This document shows positions 1 to 14,916 of a stretch of 64,000 nucleotides of DNA, piece by piece. Numbering within the stretch: position 1 is the first letter of the stretch; the number at the start of each line of letters is the position of its first letter. Origin of the DNA: Opisthocomus hoazin (Eukaryota > Chordata > Aves > Opisthocomiformes > Opisthocomidae); assembly GCF_030867145.1 (NCBI RefSeq), contig NC_134417.1:8285577-8349576 (forward strand), read 5' to 3'. A program made the position numbers and the translations under genes. The notes below the pieces were generated by a model. The model worked only from the letters and a program-made list of their open reading frames with translations, was not told the origin of the DNA and did not search any database.

Positions 1-3000
1 TGTGAAGAATTGCATGCTTAGAACCATTTCTGAGCACTGAGCAGTTTTGCAGATGGGGCTAGCAGGCTGCTCAAAGTGGCATTTCCCTTTCTTTTAACCA
101 TAACTCTACTAAGCAATATAATCTTCCTTTTACCATGGGTATGTTAATACAAAGCCACTTTGTCAGCATGCTAGTGTCACCACAGTTGAAGCATATATCA
201 GTTCATTCATTCATAAATCAATGTGTATATTCTTCCTAAACTCTAATGTCATTTCATCAATGCACTCCTTATTTTGCAGTCATTGATACTAAATTCCAAC
301 ACGATTACAAAATCTCATTTTTTACTTTATTACATTTTGAATATTGAAGGATTTTCCCCTTTATTAAATTACACTATATTAGAATAGTCTGAAAATCCTC
401 TGATGCATGACCAAGGACATAGTTCCATCTGTTTTGTTTTTCTTATTCGTGACATAGATGATTTTGTTTTAACCAGTACACGTATTTCACTTTAATTCCA
501 CTTTACCTCTGTCAGGTTACATCATTTCTGATGTGTAGATACTTTGCTACAGAGTATTGCAAAACGGTTAAAGTTTAAAGTAAAACCAGCTTTTTGCATA
601 GCTCAGGTGTTCGGAAATGAGATATGGATACTCAAGTTACCAGCTTAAATCGAACACATGGCACAAAGCCATATCAAAACCTGGCAAGACCAGTCTGGCT
701 AAAAATAATTCCTCTCTGAGGCTTGCTTGGTAGCCTGTATAAAGTGAATAAATTTCCTAACAATTACTTAGAAATACAGGTGTTTACGCAACCAGAGCTG
801 CTAGCACAATCAGTAAATCGTCACCAGTCGTAGCCCAAATTCCAGGTGTTTGATTTTGAACTCAAATACTGCACAACAGACCCGGAGAAAATCGGCTCTA
901 TGCCTTACAGTTATACCATGCAAGTTTATTGTTTGTATTACAGAAGAACTTAAAAGACTGTAGAAATGAGAGCAAGACTCCACAGCGTTAGATGCTGTAC
1001 AAACACATAGGTGCCTAAAACGAGGAGGGACGAATCCAAAACTAGCTGAAACTTAATTTAAGAGTCTAATCATCTTCAGCACTTCCAGGAGACATCTGTG
1101 GAAGAAGGCTCAGATTACAGTAGGCAGAATCACCTCCTAGATGTGCCCACCTCTCTCTATGAAGCACCCAGTAAAGTAGCACAGGTATAGATCACAATAA
1201 AGGGACAGTCGCTGAGTTAATCTATTTACCAAACAAGTCTTGTAACCTCCGGTTTTCCTCACAAAAGGAAGACGAGGAAACAGACCTTGAAATTTTACAG
1301 ATCTGCCTCATTAACACGTGAGAGGAATTTAAAGTTTCAAAACTGTGGAGACTTCTTAACTCAGACTTCTGTACTGTCTCTGGTGATGGTACCATATTAC
1401 CTCATTGGCATAAAAATACTTTGATTCAAAAGTTACCATGTAGCAAAAGAAAAAAAGAAAAGCAGACATCCAGGAGGATTTACTGGAAATATCATGTGAA
1501 TGTATATGTATAATCAATAAAAGTTTCACATATTTCCTTGTGGACATTCCACTGTATTAATGACTGTCCATTGGGGGCCAAAAATAAAAAAATAATCATG
1601 CCTATGTTGATCAGGGTATTCTGCCATTTCCTGTACAATCAGCACCTCCAGAACCATGTTAGATGGAGAAGTAAACAACGATTGCTATCTGAGGATATCG
1701 GGGAGCAAAGCTTTCATTAGTCACTGACCCTACCTTCACCACAAAACAGCAGGTAATCCAAGGGCTTTTTTAACCACCTATCATTTGCAACATTCAAGCT
1801 CAATATATAGGCTATGAGCTATTATGCTTTGTTTTGTTTTCAGAAAACAACAAAAACAACAAAACCAAATACATCTCACCCGCCAGGTTTCAAGGTTTAA
1901 AAGTGCAAGGTAGTAACAAAGAAACAAGCCTGTTTCTTTCTTGCAACAAGGGGTATATAGGTAGGAACGCAGATGGGAATAAACCACCTCCATGCATAAA
2001 GATAACTTCAGTTATTTGCAGAATCTAAGCTGAAGCAGTGAAATCCTCATTTCTTCTCCTTTCCTGCCCAGGTGAATGTTTATAGCCTCGTGGCACTTTG
2101 AGGAGTTCCATTTCAACAGCAGATATCTTCCATTTGTAATGCTGCAGCTACACACATGTATGTGCCTATGACTGTACATGTAATTTTTTACAGTAATGCT
2201 GTAGGTAGACACTGATAGACTTGTTCTCCTTTCCCCTAGAGCAGTGATATTAACAGGCAAGATACATTTACACCACTCCAGAGATGGCAATTTTGCAGCT
2301 GAATGGCAATAAAGGTATCCCACAGCACCAAAGGAAAGTCTGGACAATGGCAGAGGCTGTATTCACGTGCACCTCTGTTTCAAAGACTAAATTATGAAAA
2401 AAGAAGTATGTGAGCTCTGAAGTTTAGAGTGTGTTACCCTTTCTTCCTGTTTAAACTACATTTAGATTAAAGCAATTTAGCTCGAGACAGGATTTCTCAC
2501 TAAGACAAGAACAAAAATTCAACCTGTCTTTGCCCCCCAGTCCCTCTCTTCTTCTTTCAGCATTTTTACACTCCTGAATAGAGGAGAAAATGCTACCTCT
2601 ATAGCACAGCAATTCTTCATATTCTCAGTTAGCTGGGCACAGCCATGTAAGAAACAAGTATTAAAATGATTTATTTAATAGATTACAGACTATATATAGG
2701 AATATCCAAGGGTCCTAATGCTTTTTAACTTTTTAACACAGACTCCCGCCACAAAGAATAGCAACATAGTTTAAAGCCCTGCACAAAGATAGGCATTGTA
2801 CTGAAGTCAGTTTTGTTTTTTTTTTCCTACCAGTATAACAGAGAGTAGAATTTGTCCCATTAGCCCAAATATTTAAGGTCACTTTCAGAATTTGCGCAGA
2901 GATTGTGCTTCCCAGCTGTCCTCATTGCAATTTGCTTTGCTAATGTCATCAGAGTTTGTTGAAACTTGAATACAGGGAAAAAAAGCAGCAAAAAAAATGT

Positions 3001-6000
3001 GCTTTAAAGGTAGTTCTCAAACAGAAGTGTAATTTTTTGTCTTGGGGTTTCAGTATTCTATGCAACACTCTCTTTAACATTTTTGAACTCACACAAGCAT
3101 GAGTAAAGTAAAATTAGCATCAGGGTTACTACCTAGGAGACACAGGTGGGTTGCTTTCCTCAAGCAAGTACCATTTCCCAAGCCATCGTTTCTTCCTGTA
3201 ACTCTATAAGTAATGAAGAGAATATGCCTGTTTCACAGGAATTATTCTTATGAAGTGCCAGCTAGAGAGGCCTCCACAGCTTACCGCACACCAGAGTGTG
3301 TGCTACAAACCATATTGCTTTGATTTTCTATGTGTGTGTGGAAATGTTTGGCTCACACATAAAAACATAGTGGTATGCACTAAAACTGTAAGTCTTCAAT
3401 ACCTCCACTTGTAAACTAGTTTTACTACTGTAAATTAAAAGGATTTAAAGGTTTTTGTGCAGATGCTAATAAATTCCATTCACAAAATCATTTTTCTTCT
3501 CCCTTACAAAACCTTCCCATGTTCTTTCACATGATACACCTGTTCTCTTTACGTGGGCATATACATTTGTCCTGTGATAAAGCATTCCGTCATAAATAAT
3601 TAAATGTCACATTTCTCTCATTCCTCTTGATTACTCAGTAAATCCCTTGGAGTAACAAAACAAATTGTAGCAAGTGTATTGCACACAGTAAGGCACACTT
3701 CAATATTCTGATCAATATCTGACCATAACAAATTAAGAAATTTCCATTCAGTAGGAACATACTTATACTTCAGTAAGAAACACGGTATCCATAACAAAAA
3801 TAAGGTTACACTTCTAATTTTGTGTAACATATATGATATATACTGCATAACAATAGTAGTTAAAAGCACATACATCTGAAGCAGCGGTTGTTGTTCAGCA
3901 CACTGAAATAGTTACACAAACTGGTTTTTAACCAGGGCACAGCCTTAGAAACAACAAATCATGAAAATTTCCACTAGTTGAATATGTTTGCTTTTGTTCG
4001 CTTGCATAAGGCTAATATAGCAGGATGTATTCCTGTATGAGTAAATGGCAAATGCGTGAAGGTGATTGCCAGAATGAAGTAAACCCTTTGTTTTCTAAAA
4101 CAATAGCTCGTCATTCTCTGTTGTAATGCTTCTCTTATGCACAGCTCAAGGCAGCAGTAAGGTCCCTTACTACGTTTTAGAAAAAGATTAATCAGGTTTT
4201 AGGATGATCTCTTAACCATTGATGCTGTGGGTTTGACTAGGAAATTGATGACTTCAGTCTGGTCCATGGCTGCGAGGTGAGGAGGGCTCTGTCACAGCAC
4301 AGAGCTGTACCCAGGAGTTCTGTGCTGTGAATGCCTCTGCGTACATCCTTAGAAGGATTTCATTAGACTATTTTAACACAGAGGCTAAGGTTTGCAGTCT
4401 GTCATTGGTAGTCATGAGAAGGATAACCAGAGGTTCAGCCAACTGGACCCATTCTGACTCTATACAAGATGACGACATGTCCCAGAGAATAAACAGATAG
4501 ATACAGAGTGGACCATATTAATTATCTTCAGGTATTTGTATTACCTACACTAGATCTGCCTCGCATTTCCATTCACTGTGAGGAGTGCACAGAGATCAGC
4601 CAACCCCTAAACTAGGCACTAACAAGGTTAGGCACTGTGAATACACCGTTCTACTCTCGTGTTCACCTGAACTCCATTGTTCTTCAGTATGTCCAGTTAA
4701 GATGCTGTGCTGAACATATGCAACATCACATTGCTTTACCAAAAAAAAAAACCACAACGCCACAAACTATGGAGGGGAAATTAACCCTTAAACAGCCTGT
4801 CCAATTTATAGTGCTCTTAGGTCACTACATATACCAGAAATTTCTGCCAGTGCATTCTGATTTGTGGAGAAGGCATCTCTGCAGCCAGCTGAGCTCCCTA
4901 CGCCTCACAGTTATGCTCCATATCAGGATCTGGGAACACAGGGATTTTTGCCTTACTGACGGCCCCAAATTAACCAAGCCAGTCACTCACGTTCCCTGCT
5001 GTACTCAGTGATTGCTAAGGGCACAGGCAACATTTGTACAAAGGAAAAGCAGGTTGTCTTTGAAGACTCAACCCCATTAACAACAGGAGATAAGAGGACA
5101 CTGTAAATATTGGATATTGTTTTTTGAAATAGAGTAATAATGCATTCATACTTGAAAGTCGTTAGCAGTCCACAGATCTTGTTCAGGTCCTCTGCACAAA
5201 AGTGAATTTAGCCATAAAAGAGAAATGTATCCATAAGCAGATTTAATTTGAGGTGTTTTAATTGTTGGACACAGTATTTTAGAGGCACAGGCACTGTTTC
5301 AGTTTCAGAAGTTCTAAATGCATAACACCTCCACACCCTCCCTGCCCCTTGTAACTAGTGGGTTTACAGGCACAGAAGAGATCAGAAATCTGGACAGAAC
5401 ATATGATTTTTTCAGTCTCATCGAGCAATAATAAATTCCAAAGGCAAGAAAGAACAGTTTACTCCAAAAATACAAGAGAAAAGGAAAGAAATTCATGCAG
5501 TTTAAATCACACTTCTATAAATGCTAACATCCTCACATTATCTTTATATCCAACTAAATGGCATGTGTTACACAGTAACAAGACCTACGTTTTCTAGAAC
5601 GGGAAATCAGTAAAACAGTTTTCTATCAGGCATTACATCTGCTAGTGCCTCAGGATGCCCAGACTGACTAATGCTAGTAAGGCTGATGTGTGACAATCAC
5701 AGGAAAATTACAGTTTTTCTGGTTAGATTAGTTTTTTTTGCTTAAATTGTGTTAAGTATATAAATAAATAACTTCAATATATGCTATTCAAACAAATAGA
5801 GATGTTCTCTTACAAAACCAAAAGACAGACAGTCATGGAGTCCTCTAACTGGTGGGTGTATCTCCATGGAAGCCTGCAAGTTAAGCCATTTTAATTGTCA
5901 CGGAGTGGTACAATTATGTCATTTGGCTCTATACATTTATATATCTAGCTCTGCAAACTACTGTGATACCTGAGCAAACCTCCTTTAACTGAATAAACTG

Positions 6001-9000
6001 AAAACTCTAAGAAGAAATATAATTGCTCTGGGAAAATATTCCTAAACCTTAAAATTGTAAATATTCTCCTTACTTTAATGGAGTATGGTTTGGGAGAGTA
6101 GATGGCTTGAGAGACTGGTAATCAGCTATTGGTATACCGCTAGTCCAGGTTAAGGACTCAACAAATGGGATGCTGAATTATTGCCTCTCACTAGAACATG
6201 ATTCTCTAACCACATTTTCTGCTCGAAGTGTTTGGATTCTGAAGAACCTTAGTGATACCAGTCCTCTAGCAAGCCTGAGAAAGAAATCGGGCAACTGCTC
6301 AGCTCCCAGACCACCTGTAAGCTAAAAAAGTGTAAGTCAGTCATCCACTGCACTGTGGGAAGTAGAGATCACAGATATCTTCACTCCAGTCTACAATCAC
6401 TCTGGATTCCACTGCCTTGTCTTCTGGACGAACAAGATTTCAGCCCCCATGAAATATGTGCAAAAAATACAGATAGGTTTAGAGACAGATCTGCTGGTGG
6501 AAGCTTGAATTAGTGTCATTTATCTTTTATCCATATTGTGAAATCAGCAAGCTACTAGGTACAGTTTATCAAGTACTTAAAATATTTTCACTTTACAAGC
6601 AACCAAGCATTTCATAAATACGAATATCATAATCCCTGCTTAATCTGGCAAAGGGTAGATGTTTTCATCCTTTGGCGTACTGAAAGGTAACATTATTGGA
6701 CAGTTATTTGCCCATTCCCTGGTGATTAAGTCTGCAGTATTCAGAATTTAACTGTGGAAGTGGAATTCCTGCCTTTCAGGGTTTATTTACAGATTTTGCC
6801 AGATGAATGTGTAACCTGTGAACTATAATTAGGGATTTCCAGCTGTTACATGAAAGCCTGGAATGCACAGCTTGCAAGCTTTGAACATATTTAATAATCA
6901 TCTACTAGTAATCCTAAAATATTATTAAACTACCAGGGATGGAAAAGCACACATTTAAAGGTGTATTAACCCTTTAGGCACTACAATTATAGCATACATA
7001 TATTACAGAACAGATACCTTTGAGTCTCTGTGATGTATTTAAGCACAGTCTAATTCAAGTACCAGCATCTCGGTGTTGTATTTCCCTGGTTTGACCACTG
7101 GGCAAAACTGGAAATCCCTGATTTTTGTTTTGACTGATTGAAAATAATTTTGTGTAGCCTGGAAGAGACATCTTTGCTTATTTAGGTATGTAGATAGACA
7201 AACCAGTGCATAGAAGAGGAAAGAATCATCTCCACCCATTCCACCATATACTGCATTAATTATCTATTTTCTAGAAAATTCTAGTTCATAGTGATTACCC
7301 CATTTCCTACAGTACTCAGAAGAGCTATTCCTCAACAAGTTTTGTTTTAAATACTATTGACAACATTCTCCAAAATCAAAGCTCTGTAGAGCACCCTGAC
7401 ATTTAGCTTGTTTGAACAAATGAAAAAAGGTTTAAAAAATTGTCTAGGTCATATGGATAAGCCAATTCTGACTTATGAGACTTTGAGAGGAGACAGATTT
7501 TTAGCATATGGAAAATTGTTCCAATATTTTGGTCCATAAGCAGCTCAAGCACTATTTGACAGAAAACCACTCCGATATAACTTTACTATTCCCCACACAA
7601 AGAACTAGTGAAGGACCTATTTTTTACCACGTACAAAATTCCAAGTTCAGAGAGATCTGACTTCTACACCTCAGTATTAGTAAAGGATTTTTGTGTCTAC
7701 AATTTCACAGAGAGATCACATAGCTTTTCAAAACTCTGTCCTGTCTAAATAAACTCTTTGGCTAGGGAAAAGTATGTCTTCAGAGTAAATAAAAGAAAAA
7801 TGTAAACAGCCTGAGAATAAATGAGAAAAAAACTTAAACAGCATTCTTGTTAAGAGGCAGGTCTGAATGGTACCCATCACGTGAAACCACGATAGCTTCA
7901 TTCCAAAATCCAACCACCGTCCTGATTAACATATATTCTGAGATCACGCACATATGTTCCCAGTGTTTGTTACTTGAGTTTGAGCCGTCTAGTTTATTAT
8001 TATTTCTCATCTAATTTCTAGTAAATATTTCAAAAGAGGCATAAAACAAAAGCAATCAAGAGCTCCTTTTAAAAAATACAGACATGTGTAAGCTTCTATT
8101 TTTTTTTTTTCTCTGAAGTTACGAAGTTCAGTAATTCAAGCTTTGGCTGTCTGCCTAAAACTACAGTTACCTTAATTTTTAATTCAAACTTAAATCTATA
8201 AAATTCATTGTGCCATTAAAATAAAAGTGATATAGTTACCAGCTACTCTCTATAATTAGATACTGTTAGGTGCTTCCTGTTACTTGAAAAACATGCTTCA
8301 TTTAATATACAGAGAGAGGTAGTGTTGACTAATGAGCTGCTCCATTACTAACTTTTACCAGTTAGTAGTAATAGTTTTATCAGAGCTGCAAACACTTTTG
8401 AATAGCCATTTCTTTGTTTTGAGAGCTGAACTGAAATGTTCCAAATACAGTAAAACTCTGGAGCTTGTGTGCAATATGGATTCTTTGTTCACCTCCTGTG
8501 TACAGGCTGAAAGATACAACCTAGACATAAATGGCCATTTGTTCTCATTACTGATCCCAAGGAATATAGTGAAAGAATGCGGAAATTAATCTAAGTATCC
8601 TGGCTGTGTTCCAACTTGGATAACTACATCCTCTCTACCCTAAATATCCTCTATTTCTCTCCACTCTTTAATTTCGTTTTAATAAATTACTAATTTCCCG
8701 AGTTATAAAACATTGCCTGGTGCTCATGATAAAGAATGACTACCATATTCCTCTCTGAGGATGACTGCAGAACAAGCCTTACCTCCCCAGGGTCAAGGTG
8801 GCTGGTGAGACAGCATTCTACCCACTTGAGTTGCTTCTCAATTGAAAGTGCTGAGTAAACATCAGAGATGAGCCAAAGCTGGGAAGAGCATATACAAAAC
8901 AATACATTGCACCTCTTAAAGTAGGAGAGCATTACAGCCTAGGAGGGGAAAGAGTTCACTGCCATATAACAACACAGATTGCGTCTGTAGTTGTGGAGCC

Positions 9001-12000
9001 ATATTCTCATCAGACTTTGAGTGTCTTTAACTTGGGGCTGTGGCTACATGTTCTTTCTCAATTTCAGCTATGTCAGCAGAAGAGGTCCCATTGGCCTGTG
9101 TCCCCACACAGCTTCCCTCCTCCCTCTGGCTACAGCACTCTCAGACCTCCCAGCTGAGCTACTTCTCTGAACGCTTGTCTCAGACAAAGCAAATCTGATT
9201 AGTATAAACAGCTTAATAACAGGTCTTTGCTACACTAATCCAGTCTGCATTGGTGGGAACAGTGTTAGGGAAAATGTCACAAGCAAATTAGCTGCTAGAT
9301 ACCAGAGGACAGCGTATACTTTCAGGGTGACAAAGACAGCCACCTGGAGGCTGGTCTCTTCTTCCAACATCTCTGCAGCCAGGGAAGAATCTATGTCTAC
9401 AGTAATGCTTGCCTTTAGCCACAAACATATAAAGCAGGGTGCTCTGGCATCAAACTGGAATGACCCAATCTCTTGTCAACAAGCTGAGTTCATATGACTT
9501 AATTTATACAGAGATAACCTAGCCATACACACAGGCACAGAATTACTGAAACACAAGCCCAGAAGATCAAAGTACTGTTTCAAGAGATCTGACTGTTATA
9601 TCAAAGAGGTCTTTCAAAAAACTTTTCTACTCCTACCACATTTTGTTGGTTGAACTGAAGTTTTACACTGTTGATTGTCATGATTGTCGAAGGTGAGCAG
9701 CAACGAGTTAAAAAACAAAACAAAAAAACAACGAGATCTGAACGTACATAATCCAGAATAAGGCAGGGATGCAGTGCTAGCAGCTATCCTGTTCTCTAAC
9801 ATGTAGTCCACATTGCCAAAAACTGTAGTGTGCATCCAACTCCAAATCAGTTTTCTGGACTATACAAACTGAATAACCCTGGCTACAGGATCTTAGTAGA
9901 GACTGTGGTCCTGAGTGGGATTGAGATGTACAAGTGTTAATGGACTGTGTCAAACAAGAGAGGAAGAGTTGTCACTTTGCTGCTTTTCCTGGCTAGAGTA
10001 GGGCTGATCTTTGCCTGCCTCTCCAGCATTTGACATCTAACACCAGGCTTCATAGCAAGTTGCAATTAGAATTTCAGCTTGTCAAATAGCCAGTGTCTCA
10101 GATCCACTCAAGTTTTCCAAAAGGACACAACACCCACAATGTTGTTACTCCAAATAAGACGGCACCCTGGGTTTGTCAGCATTAAATAAATTCATTTAAA
10201 CATCCATTCAAGGCTGAAAATATTAGAAGCTTACCCTAGCAAAAGGTTGAATACTGAAAGTGGATTGCAAAATTGGAAACAAGATTTCAAAATAAACACC
10301 AAGTAGAGAACTTAAGAGGACTCACAGCTGAGTGTCCCTTCCCATTAAGTCTGCATTCTCCCTTTCTTTCTTCAAAATAAACTCCCAAACTATTAAATCT
10401 TTAGCCAGCAATAGCTCTGATATTTCATATTGCCTCTACTTTTCCCTCGTGAGCCTGGCTTTTCTGTTTCTTCTTTCAGTACAAGTAAAATGTTCAGTGA
10501 CTGGTGCTGGAACCAATTCAAGGCAAATCAAACACTTGGGGCATCTCTAGAAGGGAAGATGGATAAAGGGGAGTTAACTTTCAAGACTATTAAGAAAACC
10601 TTACGAATCCAGTATCACAGGAAATGTCCACTGGATGCACATCCTGTCTCTGGCTCAGTTTAAGCTCTCCCCAGGGACCAAACACAGCACATTAATAATA
10701 TAGATGACAGAAATGGCATGTAGAGTCTTTGTCTGAACTATATTCCCTACTCTATTCTTGTCAGCTTGGAGGCTTGCAACAAGCAGGTTGCTTCATCCAT
10801 CACTCTCTTTTATATATATCTACAAGTCTAGATCCAGCAAATGAAAACTGACTTCAGATATTTCTCTTCAGCATGACAGTAGTATCTCAGTTTAAATAAA
10901 GATGTTTCTAGGTTTTTTTCCTCTTTCTTTTTTATACACTGTATCTTTGCACCAAATTTCTATTGTTTCGGTCAGAAAGATTTCTTCCTTATTTCTCTGT
11001 ACAGCTTTATCCAGGGCACCCAGTCTTTAATTTGCAGTGTCAGTGATCATGACCAAATGGATAGTCAACCCAGTCTGTAAACTCTGATGGCAGTCCAGCT
11101 CCTTTACCCTTTCTTACAGAAGACATTATCTATGCTGTCATAGAAAGAGAATTCTCCTATGAGACCATAAAATCCTGAGAGCTGTTTCCTAACTTTCACG
11201 CCTAACTTTCCCTAAGAGCAGCTGAGAGGTTCTGCCTATCTGGGCTGCTAACTGGCTCTTACTATCAGAACAGCTGAGCACCCAGCAACCCTTAACTGCA
11301 GTTACCCTCACCACACTCCTGAGGTAAAGCAAAGGCATAATCCCTACTGTGCTAACAGGAAGCACAAAGAGTCTGTGTAATTTGCCCAAAGTATTCACAA
11401 GGTCTGTGGTAGAGGCAAGATTTCAGTTCTCCCTTTGCAAGCCAGGGTTATTATCTCCTCCAAAACCAGGCAGCACAGAAGCAGAGGAACTTCCTTGCTC
11501 CCTTCCTCACCACCATCCTGCTTTTCTGGTTTCGATGGATAGGAGGGTCACATATTGGGCACTTTTCTACAAACCCTTTATTTTCTGGGTAGGAGGAATG
11601 AATGTTTCTGTGTCATTTAAGGGGATGTTACTACCGGTTCAGCAGCTCTGTGAATAAAATAATTTCCTGTAACATGCGTCCCACAACCCAGCTAAAGGTT
11701 CCCAAATCCACAGAAACCCTGGAAACAGAGATGAATACTGCTTCAGACTCTCTGGACATCTTTCTTTCTTGCCTTTAGTTTATGGTTTCACAAAGAGCTA
11801 AATCAAACATGCAAAAACCTGGTTTTGTATAAAATTTGCCAGCCTCAATAAAACTTGACTTATCAGGATAAACAAACCAAAAGCTTAAGTTTCTGGGCAT
11901 TCTGTAGTTATGGCAACTTAACTTAAAAAAAGTAAGTGTCCTGTCACAACTGAGATCATTCACCATTGTACTGAAAAGTGTTCTATCACACACTTGTGTT

Positions 12001-14417
12001 TGTAGCAGGCTAAGCACTCCTATCAATAGCCCCACAAGCAATTTTCACACTTGTACTACCCAATTTAGGAGGGAACGTTGGTTTAATCTCAGTTATATAC
12101 TGTATTCCTCTATTTAATCCCTCCTTTCAGGTTTTACTGCATTTTATTCTATTCAGACTCTTCCTTTGCTGTTAAAGATGTCACTATCCAGTATGGACAT
12201 TTGCAGTGCATGACTTTATTCTTAGATCACACCAGACCCTTTCTTAGGTTATAATAATTCCTTATGCAATTTTTCATATTTTTTAAACAAATAAAAGTAA
12301 AAAAGCTAAACAAGTTCTCCTATGGGTACCACAGCTAAGTAAAGCCAGTGTCCTAACCATTTGTGTCCTACATTCTTTAACAGCTCCTCCTCTTCTTCAC
12401 ACCCTTTCCATATCACTTCTGCCTTCTCTCTTAGTTCCCAGGGCCACATACCTTTAGAAACTGAAGATGTTACAGAGAGCTTTCTAAACCAGAGTGATTA
12501 GTTGTTGCTGCTGTCAAACTGAAGTTGCATGAGTGATGGCCATCCAGCTGGCTGCTGTTTTCTGGAATGGCAAAGATGCCAAGTTATTACCATTGCACTT
12601 CAGGGGGACATGCGCTCTAGCCTTTTCTGATCCACTAAGCTGCACTGCATAATACCTTTGAAACTAATATCCCTCTATCAAAGTTGGCTGAAGGTGCCCA
12701 GTGAGTTCTAAAGCTACTGAGAACTGAAAGATGGACAGCTTGTCAGCATGGTTGCGTGTATTTGTCTTGAAAGCATATCACATCCCCCCCATAACAATTC
12801 ACCCACTAGTTTTCATTAGATTCAAGACAGTAAGACAGGTTTCATGACATTCCAATACAGGCAAAAGACACAAAATTTAAAAACACGTGGTCAATCAACA
12901 AATATTATCTAGACTACAGTAAAAGTCAGTGGATCTGTTTATTACTCTGCCTGGGGGGTAGCACTCCCTTCTGTTAGAAGCACAAAGCTCCAGTGTCATA
13001 TGGAAGATCCACATTTAACTTGTTTTGAAGTTTAGAAAACTGTCTCATCTCCCACCATATCTGCGAGATTGCAGTGCTCTCCCACAAGCATACAAGCTAT
13101 ATCTTTGCCTTTGCCACCCCCCACTAACTATACTGACAAATACATTCCAGCTGCACTCTTTAAGCTTTACTTTAAAGGTTCAAAATTAGTTCTGAATTAG
13201 CTTTTCATGTCCCTTTTAATTTCTTCCATCTTCATTTTTACTTTTTATTGAGGTAAAGTTTTGAAAACCAATGTAAAACGTCTTTAAAAAAAAAAAAGTA
13301 GCTGCAGTAGTAAGTAGGGGCCACTTACGCTGATAATAACATGATACTTTTCCATGGGGATATGTGTTAGCATAGGTATCGGAGGGTATCAGTTTCTGAC
13401 TGGGGCAACACGAAGTTGAAACTCTTCCTAGGTACCTCAAGCAAGGAGAATTTACCTTTTTTGCAATTTACCACAGCACCATCAAAAACTTTGGATATTG
13501 AACTCCCAGCTAGCAATCCAGCTCTACAGCAGAAAGTGCAGTAAGGCAGCAAAGTGCAGAGCAGTTTTCAGGAAAATAAGCAATGCTGCCAAGACTGAGC
13601 ATCTTTCTGGAGAAAAGGCAAACAGGACAGTACACTAGTGGGAAGAGGACAAAAATGAGCACTTGACTCCTAAAGAAAAAAAAAAAGTCTAGAACTGAAG
13701 AAACAAGAAATTTAGGAATTTTTCTTCCCCTGAGAAAGGAGGAAGATAGAAGGGGAGAGAGAGAGGCTGGTACACTAACAGGTTTGGTGAAGTTTTCTGG
13801 GGTTTCCTTCTCTCATCATCTCCAAACAATGCTTGGAAAAATTTTGCATTTAAAACTTTTTCTTTGTAAAACTATGACAGAGAGTGAGACACTCCCCCAG
13901 ACACTAACCCAGACGTTAATGTAAACTTCTGTGAGGTATCCAGAATTTTTTTGATGCTTGCAATACTGTCAAATATGGAAGACTTCAGAAAGTGTGAGCT
14001 GCCTCTTCATAGAATTCCCCTGTTAAGCAGGACCTTAACATTGTTGCCATGCACAGCCAGAGACAGGTACCTCTCAGCTTAATCCACTGGTTTTATTCTC
14101 CCAAAAGGAATTCTCTGCTCCTTGACAGAATGCTAATCTTCCATAATCTTACAAGATCAGGTTACCTGTTTATGCCCAGAAACTGCCTCTATCCTTACCC
14201 TAGCTTGCTTTCACGTCTTCTGCCTTTCTGAACAAATGCATTTTTTTGCATCTAAGCAGGGGCTTGCAATGCATTTTCTCTTGTGAGTGATATTGACTCA
14301 AAGGCACATAGTTCACCCTTCGCTCAAAGTCTGAGCAATATTTAGCATCACTTAAAAAAGGATGGCAATAAAATCTGTCACCCATGGCCAAAAAACACCC
14401 AAAAAGTAAGACAAACT
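1..14417. other. Intergenic, no gene seen
   Basis: AT-rich unique-looking sequence. All open frames are shorter than about 125 codons, none shows a recognisable domain, and none has paired splice signals. The longest is at 4,637-5,011 (124 codons) and looks random. No CR1 copy or LTR is recognisable, so this is a long repeat-poor stretch by avian standards. Parts (for example 2,880-2,990) have an enhancer-like texture, but nothing specific can be claimed. Confidence 0.7.
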
Positions 14418-14916
14418 CACAGAATGTTGGGGGTTGGAAGGGACCTCCAACCCCCCTGCCGAAGCAGGGTCTTCTACAGTAGGCTGCACAGGACCGCATC
14501 CAGGCGGGTCTTGAATATCTCCAGAGAAGCAGACTCCACAACCTCCCTGGGCACCCTGTTCCGGGGCTCCATCACCCTCAGAGGGAAGAATTTCTTCCTC
14601 ATGTTCAGATGGAACTTCCTCTGCTTCAGTTTGTGCCCATTGCCCCTTGTCCTGTCACTGGGCACTACTGAAAAGAGGCTGGTCCCATCCTCCAGACACC
14701 CACCCTTCAGATATTTGTAAGCATATATTAGGTCCCCTCGCAGCCTTCTCTTCTTCAGGCTGAACAAGCCCAGCTCCCTCAGCCTTTCCTCATAGGAGAG
14801 ATGCTCCAGTCCCCTCACCATCCTTGTAGCCCTCCGGTGGATTCTCTCCAGTAGCTCCTCATCTTTCTTGAAGTGAGGAGCCCAGAACTGGACAGAGTAC
14901 TCCAGATGGGGCCTCA
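14418..14916 (-). mobile_element. CR1 LINE 3' fragment (young subfamily)
   Basis: A reverse-oriented CR1 3' end. Read on the minus strand it starts at TGAGGCCCCATCTGGAGTAC, aligns with 49,381 onward in the 2-kb copy, and ends in AACATTCTGTG without further tail units. An uninterrupted frame of 147 codons (14,474-14,917) spans the C-terminal CR1 ORF2 region ([20 protein letters not shown]...). The divergence from the 49-kb copy looks small. Confidence 0.93.

Noticed and set aside
1781..14231. Many open frames of 60-124 codons on both strands
   Set aside because: Random frames expected in AT-rich vertebrate intergenic DNA; no domains, no splice-site pairs, no codon-use signal.
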